From Amphibalanus amphitrite (taxonomy: Eukaryota; Arthropoda; Thecostraca; Balanomorpha; Balanidae): a stretch of DNA of 64,000 bases. Both the position numbers and the translations under genes were made by a program. The notes under the pieces were generated by a model. The model searched no databases, had not been told where the DNA came from, and saw only the letters and a program-made list of their open reading frames with translations. How positions within the stretch are numbered: the stretch's first letter is position 1; each line of letters begins with the position of its first letter. Shown here in pieces: positions 47,801 to 59,400 of this stretch. The stretch lies in the NCBI RefSeq assembly GCF_019059575.1, contig NW_024881677.1:558001-622000 (forward strand), read 5' to 3'.

Positions 47801-50800
47801 GGTGTTCAGACACCACCCCCCCCCCCCCAGCAGGGCGTGGAAATCCAGGACCCCCAGCCGGGCGCGGGTTAACTGAAAGTTCTTATAATTTCCAACACCT
47901 AAGTACCCATCGTCTTTATATCAACAAGCGAACCCAGCAACATCAGGTCCAGGAACACAAAGACCTGGCACGGAATTATCGCTGCCAAGTGTCGAATACC
48001 GCGGGTCCGGACTCTCACTAACCTGAAGTAAGGATGGATGGATTCGTCCGCGTTGAACGCGCAGCCGGCCCGGTCCACCTCGTCGTTCCTCTGCACGCTC
48101 TCCGCTGTCAGGTGTTCAAACACCCAATGCGGCACGCGCGCACGGCGGTCGTAGGATAACACGTAGTCACTCTGCGAGCGTACGTTGTCCAGACCGGGAA
48201 AGCCGAAACGCATGATCTGTAACGAACAGGGACGTTATACATTATACAAGTGTGCAAAAAAAAAAAAAAACGCACGGATACATCAATGAGCAGTTTATGT
48301 TGATAAATCACAGCTATTGGTCAAGCAGACACGTGCAGTGTGGACTGCACCTGCCCGTTTGACACACTGCACGTAGGCATCCCTAGAGACGTTGTAGCTT
48401 GTAAACAATGTCACGTAACGAATGACACCTGGCCGAGTTGGCTAGTTCAATCCTCGCAGCGACTGCATGATGTCATTTTTGCCATTTTAATATTATAAAA
48501 GGGAGTCGTCGGTACAAAAGCTACATGATAGGACGTTTTAGCAGTTTACACTGTAGGGCAGAAAAAACTACTACGTTATCATACGTTATCGACTACGTTA
48601 CGGGAGCTACCAAATTCTGGCACGGCAATAACTGCGCAGCTCAGCAGGCACAGTGGAATATTACGTACTATCATAAAAAATACAAAAATGGTTCACATAG
48701 CTGGCAAAATATCGATCGAAGTTAGAAAAATGAAATACATTTTATTTTTCCAATTATCTAAATGGATAAAACAAAGGAAAACGTCCTCTAGCGTATATAT
48801 TTTACAACAAATGACGTCATTTGTCCACGGGAATGCACCCGTTTCGTACCAGTCCAACCATAACAAAGCCCATTTACGCACAACAGAAATTGATCCAAGG
48901 CCCTATATAGATGATCAGTCTGTGATCGAGTGCGACCGGCGGGCGGGGCGCGACGAGCATTTTATACGGGAATGTGAGCTTATTAGGAATAGTGAGTGTC
49001 GTGCCGTCTTCAGGTCTTCCGACAAGCTCTGTCAACACTGTCAAGATGGCGGAGAAGACATCGAAGAGCCCCTCCAATGCGAGCGTCAAGCCGACGCCCA
49101 TGAAGCTTTTTGCAACATGGGAGGTCGAGCGGACTTCTCCAATATGCATACCCAGGCAGTGCACTCTGAAACTTGGGCATCTAAACGTTGTAAGACCGTT
49201 CAGTTCAGATCTTGGATCTCTCCTGATTGCTGTGAAAATGCAGAGTGCCAAACGGACTCTGCGCTCAAATGAAATCCCGCTCCAGTCGACAGGGCTCTTG
49301 GACACTGAGCTTGATCTGACATTTTCCATGCAGTACCCTCACTATCTGAAGGGTGAAGGCAACAAGCTGCAGATCATGATGCAGAGACGGAAACGATACA
49401 AGAACAGAACCATCCTGGGTTTCAAAACTCTGGCTGTGGGTGTAATCAACATGTCTCAAATTCTGCAAAGATCTGTGGACAAAGAGCTCAGGCTGTACTC
49501 TGACCCAAAAGAAAAGCAAAATCTTGCAGCTGTATTGACTATGGAGTCACTGGTCAGTCAACCAGTGGAGCAGGAGGACATGCCAATGCCAAAGAGCATG
49601 GATACACCATACCGCTATGACTCAGAAGAAGAGGAAGAGTACAGCACAAACGATGAATGCTCAGACTCTGAACCTGTGCTGGACTCTCGAGGGAAGCCTC
49701 CATCCATCAAGCATGTTGGAGCCAACATGAGACAAAGAAACCTGAAGGAGAAGTTTATGACCATCTGGAAGAGATTCAAGGTGTCAGAAGATTTGCAAGG
49801 ATTGGATCAGGACCAGGATATGGATCCAAAGCTGGCCAATGAAGTTGGGGAGTTGGATGACCTTTTCAATGAGCTTGAGTATGCATCAGACTCTGGGCCG
49901 GAGGTGGACACCGTGAGCATCACATCCATACCAAAGCCGTCTCTGCGCCCGTTCTTCTCCTCGTCACAAAACCTACTGGGTGACAATGCTCTGGCCAGCA
50001 AAGCTCCACCACATACTTGAGAGCAATGTCAGTCACCCTCTGAGGTACAGCATGACACAAGTAGGCGTGCTTCCATTACTGACCATATTCTAACCACAGG
50101 TCATCAAAATGTGTGTATAGTAGTATTTGTTTGCATTTTTAATGTTGGCAATTTGTGTATGGAAAGTAAAGACAGCCTGTCACAGGAGAATGACATGCCA
50201 GTGTATTTAGTATCTGTAGTTAGGTCACAAGATGACGATGGCTGTAGAGTAGTATGAAGCACTGGTAAATTCATAATGCATTACTGTGCAATGGAAACTG
50301 CTTTCAAGATACCAGTAGCTGAGGCTGAGCTTTATTTGTATTGTGTGCTGCCAGAATACTTACAAAATACACAAATGAAACATTGCTGCTGTTACTCCTA
50401 GAAACATAGTGACTTGTGACTGAGACCATTGATCCCTAGTCTACATTGACCCATATAAATACTTCATTATAATTGATACCCATTTCATTATTATATACCC
50501 TGCTCGAGCTCAATAACAAAACACAAATCTACATGCTGAATATATAGCTGTAAACTGGTAGTGTACCATAGATTTGAGAGCAGATTATAACCAGTGCACG
50601 TTCTAGAATCATTATCGATCGATGAGAGATTCCAAAATAAGTTAACCCGCGCCCAGATGGGGTCTGCCGAGCAACGCGGTCTGATGGGGGGGGGGCATTT
50701 TGGCCCCCCCCTCAGATCTCGAGAACCACGCAACATAGCGACAAGCGGTAAACGGTGTTGGATAGCCCCAACGGGGAACTACCTTGTGACCCAATTTCAT

Positions 50801-53800
50801 TGACCTCGGTCAAACCGATGACGTCACAGGTCAGGTCAAAGGTCGAATTTTCACCGTTTACAGGCCTTTCAAGAAATGCGTTGTAAAATCGAGTAAAATG
50901 CATTTCATTGAAAATCATCGGTGGAGAAATGTTCTTCAAACACATATTTTGCTATTTGAGGTCACTGATACCAGGTCAGGTCACAGAGGTCAGGTCACTG
51001 GGGGGGGGGGGGGGGTCACAATATGAAAGTGTCGTGTGATACATGTTTTATGGTCCATTTTACATGACAAATGCAATGATGTGGGTCAGACAGACTTTAG
51101 GGCCAGCTTAGGTCACGTTTTGGTCCAGGTCAGGTCAAGGTCAGGTCAAGGTCAGGTCAAGGTCAGGTCAAATTAGGTCAAATTTCAAAGTTGATATTTT
51201 TGCATAAAATGGGTATCGATTCGATGCAGCTCGTCACGGGGAGTTCAATGGTGGTCTCCGTTTTGCGCTACGAGGTCTAGAATTGCTAAAAATTGAGTTC
51301 AAAAATTTGACGTCATCAATTTTTAACAGTTTTTTTGCTATAACTTGGCCAAAAAAAGAGGTATCGATCTAAAATTTGGTATGTATATCAAAGAGCGTAG
51401 GGACTATCACATATATTCCGGTTTTTTCGAAATTCGAAAAAAAATTGGAAATTTTTTGAATTTTTCTAAAAAAATCATTTTTTTATTTTTGGGGGTCAAA
51501 ATCCCAAAATTTCGAAAATCCGAGATAGCAGTTTTGTAGCGCCGTCTTTTCTCTACACAACCACATAAAGAACTTTAAAATTGCTTGTTAAGTGTAGAAT
51601 TGGTGAGCGTTTCAAGATGTCATGTTTTTTGCTCATTTTTGCTCGAACATGACCTCAGTTTGACCTCAATAACTCCTGACCTGAGGTGACCTGTGACTTA
51701 AAATTTTGTGTGAAGGTGTCAAATTGATGCCCGGTAAGGTACCCAAAATTTGGCGGCGCTGCGCAACGCCGTTTTCTCGCTATTTAAGAAAAACCACAGG
51801 GGGGGGGCCAAAATGCCCCCCCCCCATCAGGGCGCGGGTTAAAGGGACCATCCCACCTTAACATTAGTTTTGAGTTGAGATAGCCAAGTTTGCGGCCAGG
51901 CTCAGAAACCACCATTTATCCTGGTCGCAACCCCCGCAGCTTTATGGTGTTCAAGAAATTTCTTCCCTTTACTTGCAGGGTGGGACCAGCTTAGTCCCTA
52001 TCTCTTAACCATTAACGGTTTTTTGATGACGTCAGCAGTCATTTCAACGCCCGCCATTCCTTGAACCCGAGTTTTGCTGACCTTGAGCTCCCTTTTTTAT
52101 CAACGTGAAATCCGTCGTCGGCGCTGAGAAAGCCTATTGCTTTTCATTTTAATTTGAATATTAGAAGATACCCACCACTGGAACTTGGACTGATATTATA
52201 CCAAGGCCGAAGATGATCAAGCTGCCTGATATATCTGGAGCTTGGTGTTCAACTTCAACATGGAATAAAAAACAAAATATCAAAGCAAACTGGATATGGT
52301 ACTGCAAGTTAAAGTCCAAAGAAATTTGAAGAGCTGACAATTGACATTAATTCTTTTCCTGCAAGGTTTCCATATGGAGATCACAGTCACACCATGAAGA
52401 AATATTTTTGATGTTAACAGTTGAAAGGGGATTTATCTTCCAGTTTAGACGAAAGACGCTGCTGACTGTCTTTGGAAAAGGATGTCGGCATGAGGTGCAA
52501 TTGTGCTTGTGAAGTGGTTATAACTGGTCTTTTCACAGTATTAAATTGAATGTGCCATTGCAGCCAAGTGTGTTATCATGTAAGGTAAAATCAAAACTAC
52601 AATGTTGGTTTTACGAGCATTGAGAAGGCTGGTAGGTAACACCTGCCTGTGCTCGTAAATCATGCTGCCAGAGTATTCTAAATTAATTTTATCATACACT
52701 TTTGTTGTCCAGAATGGTTGCACTATTGTTTGGTATCATATTATTCCATGTAAATATGGTAGTGTAAAGTCCGACCAACATGTTACCAGATTTGAAGCTG
52801 TTACGTTACCTAAGTACCTGTTTTTTACTGGCGTGGTGAATGTCACCTGGATTTTGTTTTGAGGTGCAGACCTAGTAACTCTGACTACATGGGTTTGAAG
52901 TTATTATCTATTCTGTTTTTACTGGCCTGGTGAATGGCGACTGATGTTGTCCGTGGATGGCACTGAAACAAATTTTGAGTGTTTTGTACAGTGTTTTAAT
53001 ACAATGCTGAGGGCTGAAAGCTGTCTTGTTTAGAGTGGTGAAAGTTCAGGATATGCCAGCCACCATGGTGGGTCAGAGTTAAATGTGTTGCAGTCAGTTC
53101 GGCTTCGGCAAGCACACGGATGGGCATGCGCATCGAGACCTGCTCTGCCATACTTTCAGCCAATTTCACCTAGGTAAGTCTTTTCTTTTTTCTGCCAAAA
53201 GCTATGACATTGTGAATTTCAGCACTGTGGCCTGTGTGTAGCTTTCAGGAAAGCAATTCTAAATAAAGCTCTGATAAAGTGCAAAATCAGCAATGCAGCC
53301 CTCTATTACATTTTCTACAACATCTTACTTGTTTCTTGCATGGAGAGAAAAATGCAATGTTATGAATTCGTTTATTCACATAATTTGACAAGCATGCAGT
53401 TACCTGCTACTATCACTGCACAAAACAGAGCAGAAAACATCAGTTGATCAAACACAAGACATAACAGAAGTTTACAACATAGGGCTGCCGAACCTGCTTC
53501 CTCCCACCACAGTTGATGCCATTTCCTAGCCTGGCTTGATGTGAGCACTGAATAGCTGCTTTGTCTAATTACAGCTCACTACCATTCAACTTAAACTACT
53601 CTCTAGTGAGAGCGTTCAGTGTTCATAGCAGCTCGACAGACGACAGACAACAAACATCTTGACAAACCAACCAGTATTTGATTTGGCTAATGATTTATGT
53701 GCTTGTTGTATCATGGCCAAACTACTTTAACAGCAATAATCCCTGTTTCATCTTGATCTTGCTTTTATTTCCATTTGAACTCAGATCTTGAAACAATCAT

Positions 53801-55601
53801 CTGAAGTGATATCAGATACTGGCTTCTGTTTCTCTTGAAAGCAAGTTAAAACAACAATGATAAACTAAGGCAGGAGATGTGAGTTGTGGCAGTAGATTTT
53901 TGATCCAACATATGTCAACCTTATATTGCTTGAGACCTCTGATGCTTACCAAAGTAGATGCTTACCAAAGTAGAAAGGAAAGAGGCAAAGGGAGCGTGAC
54001 AGACAAACAAATATTTATAGTTTTTTGATAGTTTGGATTCTTGGCTTGATTTAGCAGATCAGCTGTGAACCTTGACTTTGAAATCACATAAATGTCATGG
54101 TACCCGAACGAATCCTCGCATGACATTTCTTCGTAGCACAATTTTTCGTCCGCATTTCTTCGTCTACAAATCTTCGTCGGTGTATTTATTTGTCCCTCAA
54201 TGCTTACTCTTGCATATATTTGCGTTGAAGAAGAAATGCGAGCCGATTTTCATATACCCTGGTGCGAGACAAAGTAATGCGATAGGTACGAATAAATGCC
54301 CTCACGAAGATTTGCAGACGAAGAATTGCGATACGAAGAAATGCCATAAGAATTGTCCTGGAATCCTTTATTGGCCATCATATATTGACCTTGATAAGAT
54401 AAACGCATCATTCGCGCAATATTTGTCGCACTTTGATACCAAATTATTGCTTCCAAATGCCGACGTAAAGAAAACCTTTATGTGACGTCATAGAAACAGC
54501 GGATTTCCCAAAAAGTAAACAAAAATAAAAGTCTTATATCTCGAAAACGGGTGAATATTTTCCGGTAAAATTTGGTAGATGTTCATTTTCGCTCTTTGTG
54601 ATTCACGCTACATCACTTTTATGCCAATTCATTAACTTTTTTGAAGGTGGGAGGGTCCCTTTAATAGACATGCATGCTACAACGTGCAAACTGAAGAGAC
54701 TACGCAAGACAAACACACGAATAACAGACTTTGCCAGTCACAACACCTCTTACAAGGTTCTTTCTGCACGAAAAAATAGCACCTACCTACAAAGCCTTTT
54801 GAGATGACATGCTGCTTGCAAATTTTATCATACGTCTAAGCATCTGCCCCGACCATTGAGATTGGGGACCACCTGGTACGAACGTACTCTACGCGCATAT
54901 ACACATTTGCCCCACCCCCGCAAATGGAAGAAGACGCTGTCAACAATACGACCGACAATCGTTTCTAAGAGCCCGATCACCATTTGCTGAGACTGGATAT
55001 ATATTACTGGGTTTTACACAGGATCGTTTGACATAGGGAGGCTGGACAAATCACACATCGGTCTCTAATAGCTAGTTATAATTTTGGGCTTTAGGGCGCG
55101 CCAACTAAAATGGTCAGATCATTTTGCAACCATTCCAGTCTAACCAGAACTCCATTCGACTATAGGATGCAGACCGCCACGGTTGAGACTCGTGACTTGT
55201 CTGCGTTTAAGCTTTGATCCCTGGTCAACAATCGCCCCTCGGAGTGTGGTTATATGACTATAACTGCCGTTCATCACCGTAGGCCATGGCTGCGGTTACA
55301 ATTTTTCTAAAGCGCTCGAATTACCCCGGCGATCGACGCGGTGCAGTCCCATCTGTCCCGTCTCGACCCTCACCTGCGACACCCGGCTGGCGTTTTTGGC
55401 CGGCGCCGGGTCGATGGTGCCGACGTCTCTCATAGGCGCGTCGGCGGGCACGGGCATCGCGGCCGACACGGTGCCGAACATGGGGTGGCCGGGCAGCGGC
55501 CGTAGTCGCGGGGGCGCCTCGGACTTGGAGCTGCACAGCCAGCCGGCCAGCCAGCCGCCCAGGCCGGCCGACACGCCCACCGACAGCCGACCCAGCGACA
55601 T
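44841..55601 (-). CDS. ENDOG: Endonuclease G, mitochondrial (DNA/RNA non-specific beta-beta-alpha-metal nuclease)
   Basis: Coding exons in transcript order: 55601-55374, 48216-48023, 46563-46440, 45901-45789, 45459-45279, 44945-44841. They total 315 codons, giving 314 aa with TGA stop at 44843-44841. The N-terminus has a hydrophobic stretch (VGVSAGLGGWLAGWL) consistent with mitochondrial targeting. Exon 2 encodes IMRFGFPGLDNVRSQSDYVL, and exon 3 carries the catalytic DRGH motif followed by AAAANHR. Exons 4 and 5 encode NVYVCTGPLYLPR and VAVPTHFYKV, and the last exon VIERAAGLLFF. These match the family in order, and the catalytic His and metal-binding Asn context are present. EndoG cleaves DNA and RNA in mitochondria and, after release, in nuclei. 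A pyrimidine-rich acceptor just before the ATG suggests an upstream 5' UTR exon. Intron 1 (about 7 kb) contains an antisense gene copy and transposons. The 3' end of exon 3 is tandemly repeated. Confidence 0.93.
46218..46497 (-). repeat. 58-bp tandem array over the EndoG exon 3 splice donor
   Basis: Four copies begin at 46265, 46323, 46381 and 46439 (plus-strand anchor CCTGCGGCGCC), with exact 58-bp spacing. A fifth degenerate copy is at 46218. Read on the - strand, each copy ends ATGGCGCCGCAG followed by a donor: GTCAGT in the first and fourth, GTAGGT in the second and third. Only the first donor (exon end 46440) keeps the frame into the next exon. Confidence 0.88.
46696..47872. mobile_element. 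TTAA-flanked inverted-repeat element 2 in EndoG intron 2
   Basis: The left end is TTAACCCGCGCCCTGCTGGG, and the right end is GGGCGCGGGTTAA. An inner CCCCAGCAGGGCG copy lies about 35 bp further in. Long G/C runs occur just inside each end, and the interior has many AGGTCA half-sites. It occupies most of the 1.46-kb intron between EndoG exons 2 and 3. No transposase is visible. Confidence 0.8.
48811..48820. promoter_or_regulatory. CRE-like palindrome upstream of the PACS copy
   Basis: ATGACGTCAT contains the full TGACGTCA CREB/ATF site, about 225 bp before the PACS-copy ATG. A single match in this much sequence is weak evidence. Confidence 0.25.
49046..50020 (+). CDS. Intronless N-terminal PACS copy (retrogene or truncated pseudogene) inside EndoG intron 1
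   Basis: The single open frame of 324 codons starts at ATG 49046 (context CAAGATGG). It aligns in order with the N-terminal third of phosphofurin acidic cluster sorting proteins. Landmarks are MKLFATWEVERTS, KRTLRSNEIPLQSTGL, LTFSMQYPHYLK, NKLQIMMQRRKRYKNRTILG, an acidic cluster (YDSEEEEEYS) and DSGPEVDTVSITSIPKPSLR. PACS proteins connect cargo acidic clusters to adaptor complexes in the secretory and endosomal system. This copy retains the cargo-binding region and ends soon after SLRPFFSSS, lacking the middle and C-terminal domains. Other PACS genes are multi-exon, so the lack of introns suggests retroposition. No stops or frameshifts occur over 975 bp. GC content at third positions looks lower than in PRPF39. 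No clear poly(A) tract or target duplication was found. It could also be a real short gene. Confidence 0.75.
   Translation: MAEKTSKSPSNASVKPTPMKLFATWEVERTSPICIPRQCTLKLGHLNVVRPFSSDLGSLLIAVKMQSAKRTLRSNEIPLQSTGLLDTELDLTFSMQYPHYLKGEGNKLQIMMQRRKRYKNRTILGFKTLAVGVINMSQILQRSVDKELRLYSDPKEKQNLAAVLTMESLVSQPVEQEDMPMPKSMDTPYRYDSEEEEEYSTNDECSDSEPVLDSRGKPPSIKHVGANMRQRNLKEKFMTIWKRFKVSEDLQGLDQDQDMDPKLANEVGELDDLFNELEYASDSGPEVDTVSITSIPKPSLRPFFSSSQNLLGDNALASKAPPHT
50642..51842. mobile_element. TTAA-flanked inverted-repeat element 3 in EndoG intron 1
   Basis: The left end is TTAACCCGCGCCCAGATGGG, and the right end is CCCATCAGGGCGCGGGTTAA. It belongs to the same family as the element at 46696. A dense cluster of AGGTCA words, many overlapping or directly adjoining, lies near 51127-51185. 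Its right TTAA is also the left TTAA of the next element. Confidence 0.82.
51839..54664. mobile_element. 2.8-kb TTAA-flanked inverted-repeat element, non-autonomous
   Basis: Inside TTAA at 51839-51842 it starts AGGGACCATCCCACCTT. Before TTAA at 54661-54664 it ends AAGGTGGGAGGGTCCCT, a near-perfect inverted match with one base inserted. The 2.8-kb interior is AT-rich and has no recognisable transposase. It carries an internal inverted repeat at 54115-54350. It shares its left TTAA with element 3, so one inserted at the edge of the other. Confidence 0.7.
54115..54350. repeat. Imperfect inverted repeat built of TTCGT/ACGAA words
   Basis: The left half reads CATTTCTTCGTCTACAAATC and similar words. 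The right half, reversed, gives ATTCTTCGTCTGCAAATCTT. The arms are roughly 100 bp and diverged. It is probably an old MITE inside the 2.8-kb TTAA element. Confidence 0.55.
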
Positions 55602-57002
55602 CCTCCGGCCTCTGCACACAGGGTGGGAAACAAGGTGTCAGCTAGTGTGTTGAATCAGCTTATTCTGTTTCCTGTGGTGCATGATCCATTTATCCTGATT
55701 AAAAAGGAATGTTCTCAGTACTGTTTATACCCTGGCCTAAGCAGCAAATTTGATCAGAAATTTTACCAGTCAAGATTATTGTGATAATTATCAGCAATTG
55801 ATATAAATAAGCCTTCAGGCTTCAATTTAGTGTGGTACAAGTGAGTTGTGACCAGTGCCCAGTGGGACAGTTGATAAGTAGTTGGCTAAGACTTTATGGG
55901 GATCCAGATTCCAGGACCCATTCTTGGTTCTCCATTCTCTTAACTAGCATTCACAGCTGTCAGTCAGGAGCAGGTGGGCTCTCACAATGGCCTGAAAACT
56001 GAGCATCTAGGTGAAGCAGTCCTCCAGTAGCTGCATAATCATTGGCATGAATGACCTGCTAGACAGAACTATGAAAGGATTAATGACCACTCAAATCATG
56101 TGCCTAAATGTTTGATTTCGCTATAGTAAAAGTGAACATAACCAAACTTATCAAATACAATGCAAGCTGCAAATAGGTTATCTTATCAAGCGCGACAATT
56201 TTACCTTCAACATTGACACAGATAGCTTAATTTTCATTGGCAATTGATGATAGAAACCAACATGAACATGCCAGAATAAAAATGGTATCTACAAAATTCA
56301 AATACAAATACGACAGAAGAAAGCAGATTGATGGCTAAGACAATAATAAATTTTGGTACTAGTATATATTAGGTCCGAGTGGCGAACTACTTTTTGCAGT
56401 CAAAATAAGCTTTTGATATTACAATGACTAGTAGATGCAATAAAATGAAATCACTACACAAAATAACAAAATTATTATAAAAGGTATAGTTTAGAGCCAG
56501 ACATCGTAACATAGAAAGCGTACAATGCACTTGCATCAAAAGACTTGTTGATAAACTTATAAAATTCAGCTAGGAAATAATGACAAAAAATGTGTTATCC
56601 TGAAACTGCTAGTTCGTATTTTGATTTACCGTAGGTATGTATATGCAGTATAATTCGGATTTCGTTAATCGTTTACAGAAACTTGGAAGCAAATAACTGA
56701 TCAATAGGGCTTATTTTGCTATATTAAATAATACAGTGCAAACCCATATATCCCAAACAATCTTGATCTTTGGCAATTCAAGCAAAATAAGACACTTTGG
56801 ACACTTTCCTCTCTCAAGCCCCTAATGTTGAAGCTTGATAAAGTAAAAAAGGAGGGGGGAAAAGTGTAGACGTTTCTCACGCAGCTGCTACAAAAAGCTG
56901 CCCTTAAATAACTGCAAATCTTTGGCTATGACAGAAAACCTGTTTTTTGGCCTTTCAGATGCTAGCTTGATCAATAAAGATTTTTAAGACATTAAAATTA
57001 AG
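55602..57002. other. Region upstream of the EndoG start
   Basis: The sequence is AT-rich. A pyrimidine-rich acceptor (TGTGTGCAG on the - strand) ends just before the EndoG ATG. The 5' UTR exon and promoter are therefore probably here, but none is clear. Confidence 0.4.
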
Positions 57003-57241
57003 TATAAAAAGATGTAACGGAAGTTAGCCCACATTCAGCCCACATTCAGCCCAGCCCAGATTGGGGCTGCCAAATCTAGGGAAAAATCTAGAAATCTAGG
57101 GAAAAATCTAAAAACCGTTTTACGCCTAAACGGCTGGAGAAAACTGAAAAATAAGACCACCATTTGAAAGATCTCTTCACCCCGGACCTAATGATATGGT
57201 TAAATACCCGATCAATTTAACCAAAAGCATGATTTAACCAG

Positions 57242-59390
57242 GATGAAAATTTTCGGTCAATGGGGCGGCCCCTACGATTTTCTTTAAAATCGGCATGGTG
57301 ATACTACAGGCCCAGATGACTAATCTGGCTGAAGAAACCCCTATGGGCATTGAAATCTATGGGGTAAAAACGCCCTTGGAGAGTTTTACCCACGCATTTC
57401 TGGCAAGACTATCGCACGCATCCCCCCAATATGGGTATCATATGAAAGCCCATGAAAACCCAAACAAAATGGTGGGGTAAAATTTACCCATTACCCCATC
57501 CAGGGTAAAGTTTACCCAAGATGAAAATTTTCGGTCAATGGGGCGGCCCCTACGATTTTCTTCAAAATCGGCATGGTGATACTACAGGCCCAGATGACTA
57601 ATCTGGCTGAAGAAACCCCTATGGGCATTGAAATCTATGGGGTAAAAACGCCCTTGGAAAGTTTTACCCACACATTTCTGGCAAGACTATCGCACGCATC
57701 CTCCCAATATGGGTATCATATGAAAGCCCATGAAAACCCAAACAAAATGGTGGGGTAAAATTTACCCATTACCCCATCCAGGGTAAAGTTTACCCAAGAT
57801 GAAAATTTTCGGTCAATGGGGCGGCCCCTACGATTTTCTTCAAAATCGGCATGGTGATACTACAGGCCCAGATGACCAATCTGGCTGAAGAAACCCCTAT
57901 GGGCATTGAAATCTATGGGGTAAAAACGCCCTTGGAAAGTTTTACCCACGCATTTCTGGCAAGACTATCGCACGCATCCCCCCAATATGGGTATCATATG
58001 AAAGCCCATGAAAACCCAAACAAAATTGTGGGGTAAAATTTACCCATTACCCCATCCAGGGTAAAGTTTACCCAAGATGAAAATTTTCGGTCAATGGGGC
58101 GGCCCCTACGATTTTCTTCAAAATCGGCATGGTGATACAACAGGGCCAGATGACTAATCTGGCTGAAGAAACCCCTATGGGCATTGAGATCTATGGGGTA
58201 AAAACGCCCTTGGAAAGTTTTACCCACGCATTTCTGGGAAGACTATCGCACGCATCCCCCCAATATGGGTATCATATGAAAGCCCATGAAAATCCAAACA
58301 AAATGGTGGGGTAAAATTTACCAATTACCCCATACAGGGTAAAGTTTACCCAAGATGAAAATTTTCGGTCAATGGGGCGGCCCCTACGATTTTCTTCAAA
58401 ATCGGCATGGTGATACTACAGGCCCAGATGACCAATCTGGCTGAAGAAACCCCTATGGGCATTGAAATCTATGGGGTAAAAACGCCCTTGGAGAGTTTTA
58501 CCCACGCATTTCTGGCAAGACTATCGCACGCATCCCCCAATATGGGTATCATATGAAAGCCCATAAAAACCCAAACAAAATGGTGGGGTAAAATTTACCC
58601 ATTACCCCATCAAGGGTAAAGTTTACCCAAGATGAAAATTTTCAGTCAATGGGGCGGCCCCTACGATTTTCTTCAAAATCGGCATGGTGATACTACAGGC
58701 CCAGATGACCAATCTGGCTGAAGAAACCCCTATGGGCATTGAAATCTATGGGGTAAAAACGCCCTTGGAAAGTTTTACCCACGCATTTCTGGCAAGTGTA
58801 TCGCACGCATCCCCCCAATATGGGTATCATATGAAAGCCCATGAAAACCCAAACAAAATGGTGGGATAAAGATTACCCATTACCCCATCCAGGGTAAAGT
58901 TTACCCAAGATGAAAATTTTCAGTCAATGGGGCGGCCCCTACGATTTTCTTCAAAATCGGCATGGTGATACTACAGGCCCAGATGACCAATCTGGCTGAA
59001 GAAACCCCTATGGGCATTGAAATCTATGGGGTAAAAACGCCCTTGGAAAGTTTTACCCACGCATTTCTGGCAAGACTATCGCACGCATCCCCCAATATGG
59101 GTATCATATGAAAGCCCATGAAAACCCAAACAAAATGGTGGGATAAAGTTTACCCATTACCCCATCCAGGGTAAAGTTTACCCAAGATGAAAATTTTCGG
59201 TCAATGGGGCGGCCCCTACGATTGTCTTCAAAATCGGCATGGTGATACTACAGGCCCAGATGACTAATCTGGCTGAAGAAACCCCTATGGGCATTGAAAT
59301 CTATGGGGTAAAAACGCCCTTGAAAAGTTTTAACCACGCATTTCTGGCAAGACCATCGCACGCATCCCCCCAATATGGGTATCATATGGA
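57242..59390 (+). repeat. Left arm: about eight 278-bp tandem monomers
   Basis: Monomers start (GATGAAAATTTTCGGTCAAT) at 57242, 57520, 57798, 58076, 58354, 58631, 58909 and 59186. The last one is cut off at the central junction. Most contain an open frame of 61 codons with the core NLAEETPMGIEIYGVKTP. Left-arm copies typically read QAQMTN in this frame. Two copies have a 1-base loss in a C-run (CCCCCC to CCCCC) that breaks the frame. Confidence 0.9.
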
Positions 59391-59400
59391 AATTTTTTGA

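Noticed and set aside
48431-48465. tRNA-Ser-like start (TGGCCGAGTTGG)
   Set aside because: No box B at proper distance and no cloverleaf. At best it is a short SINE relic.
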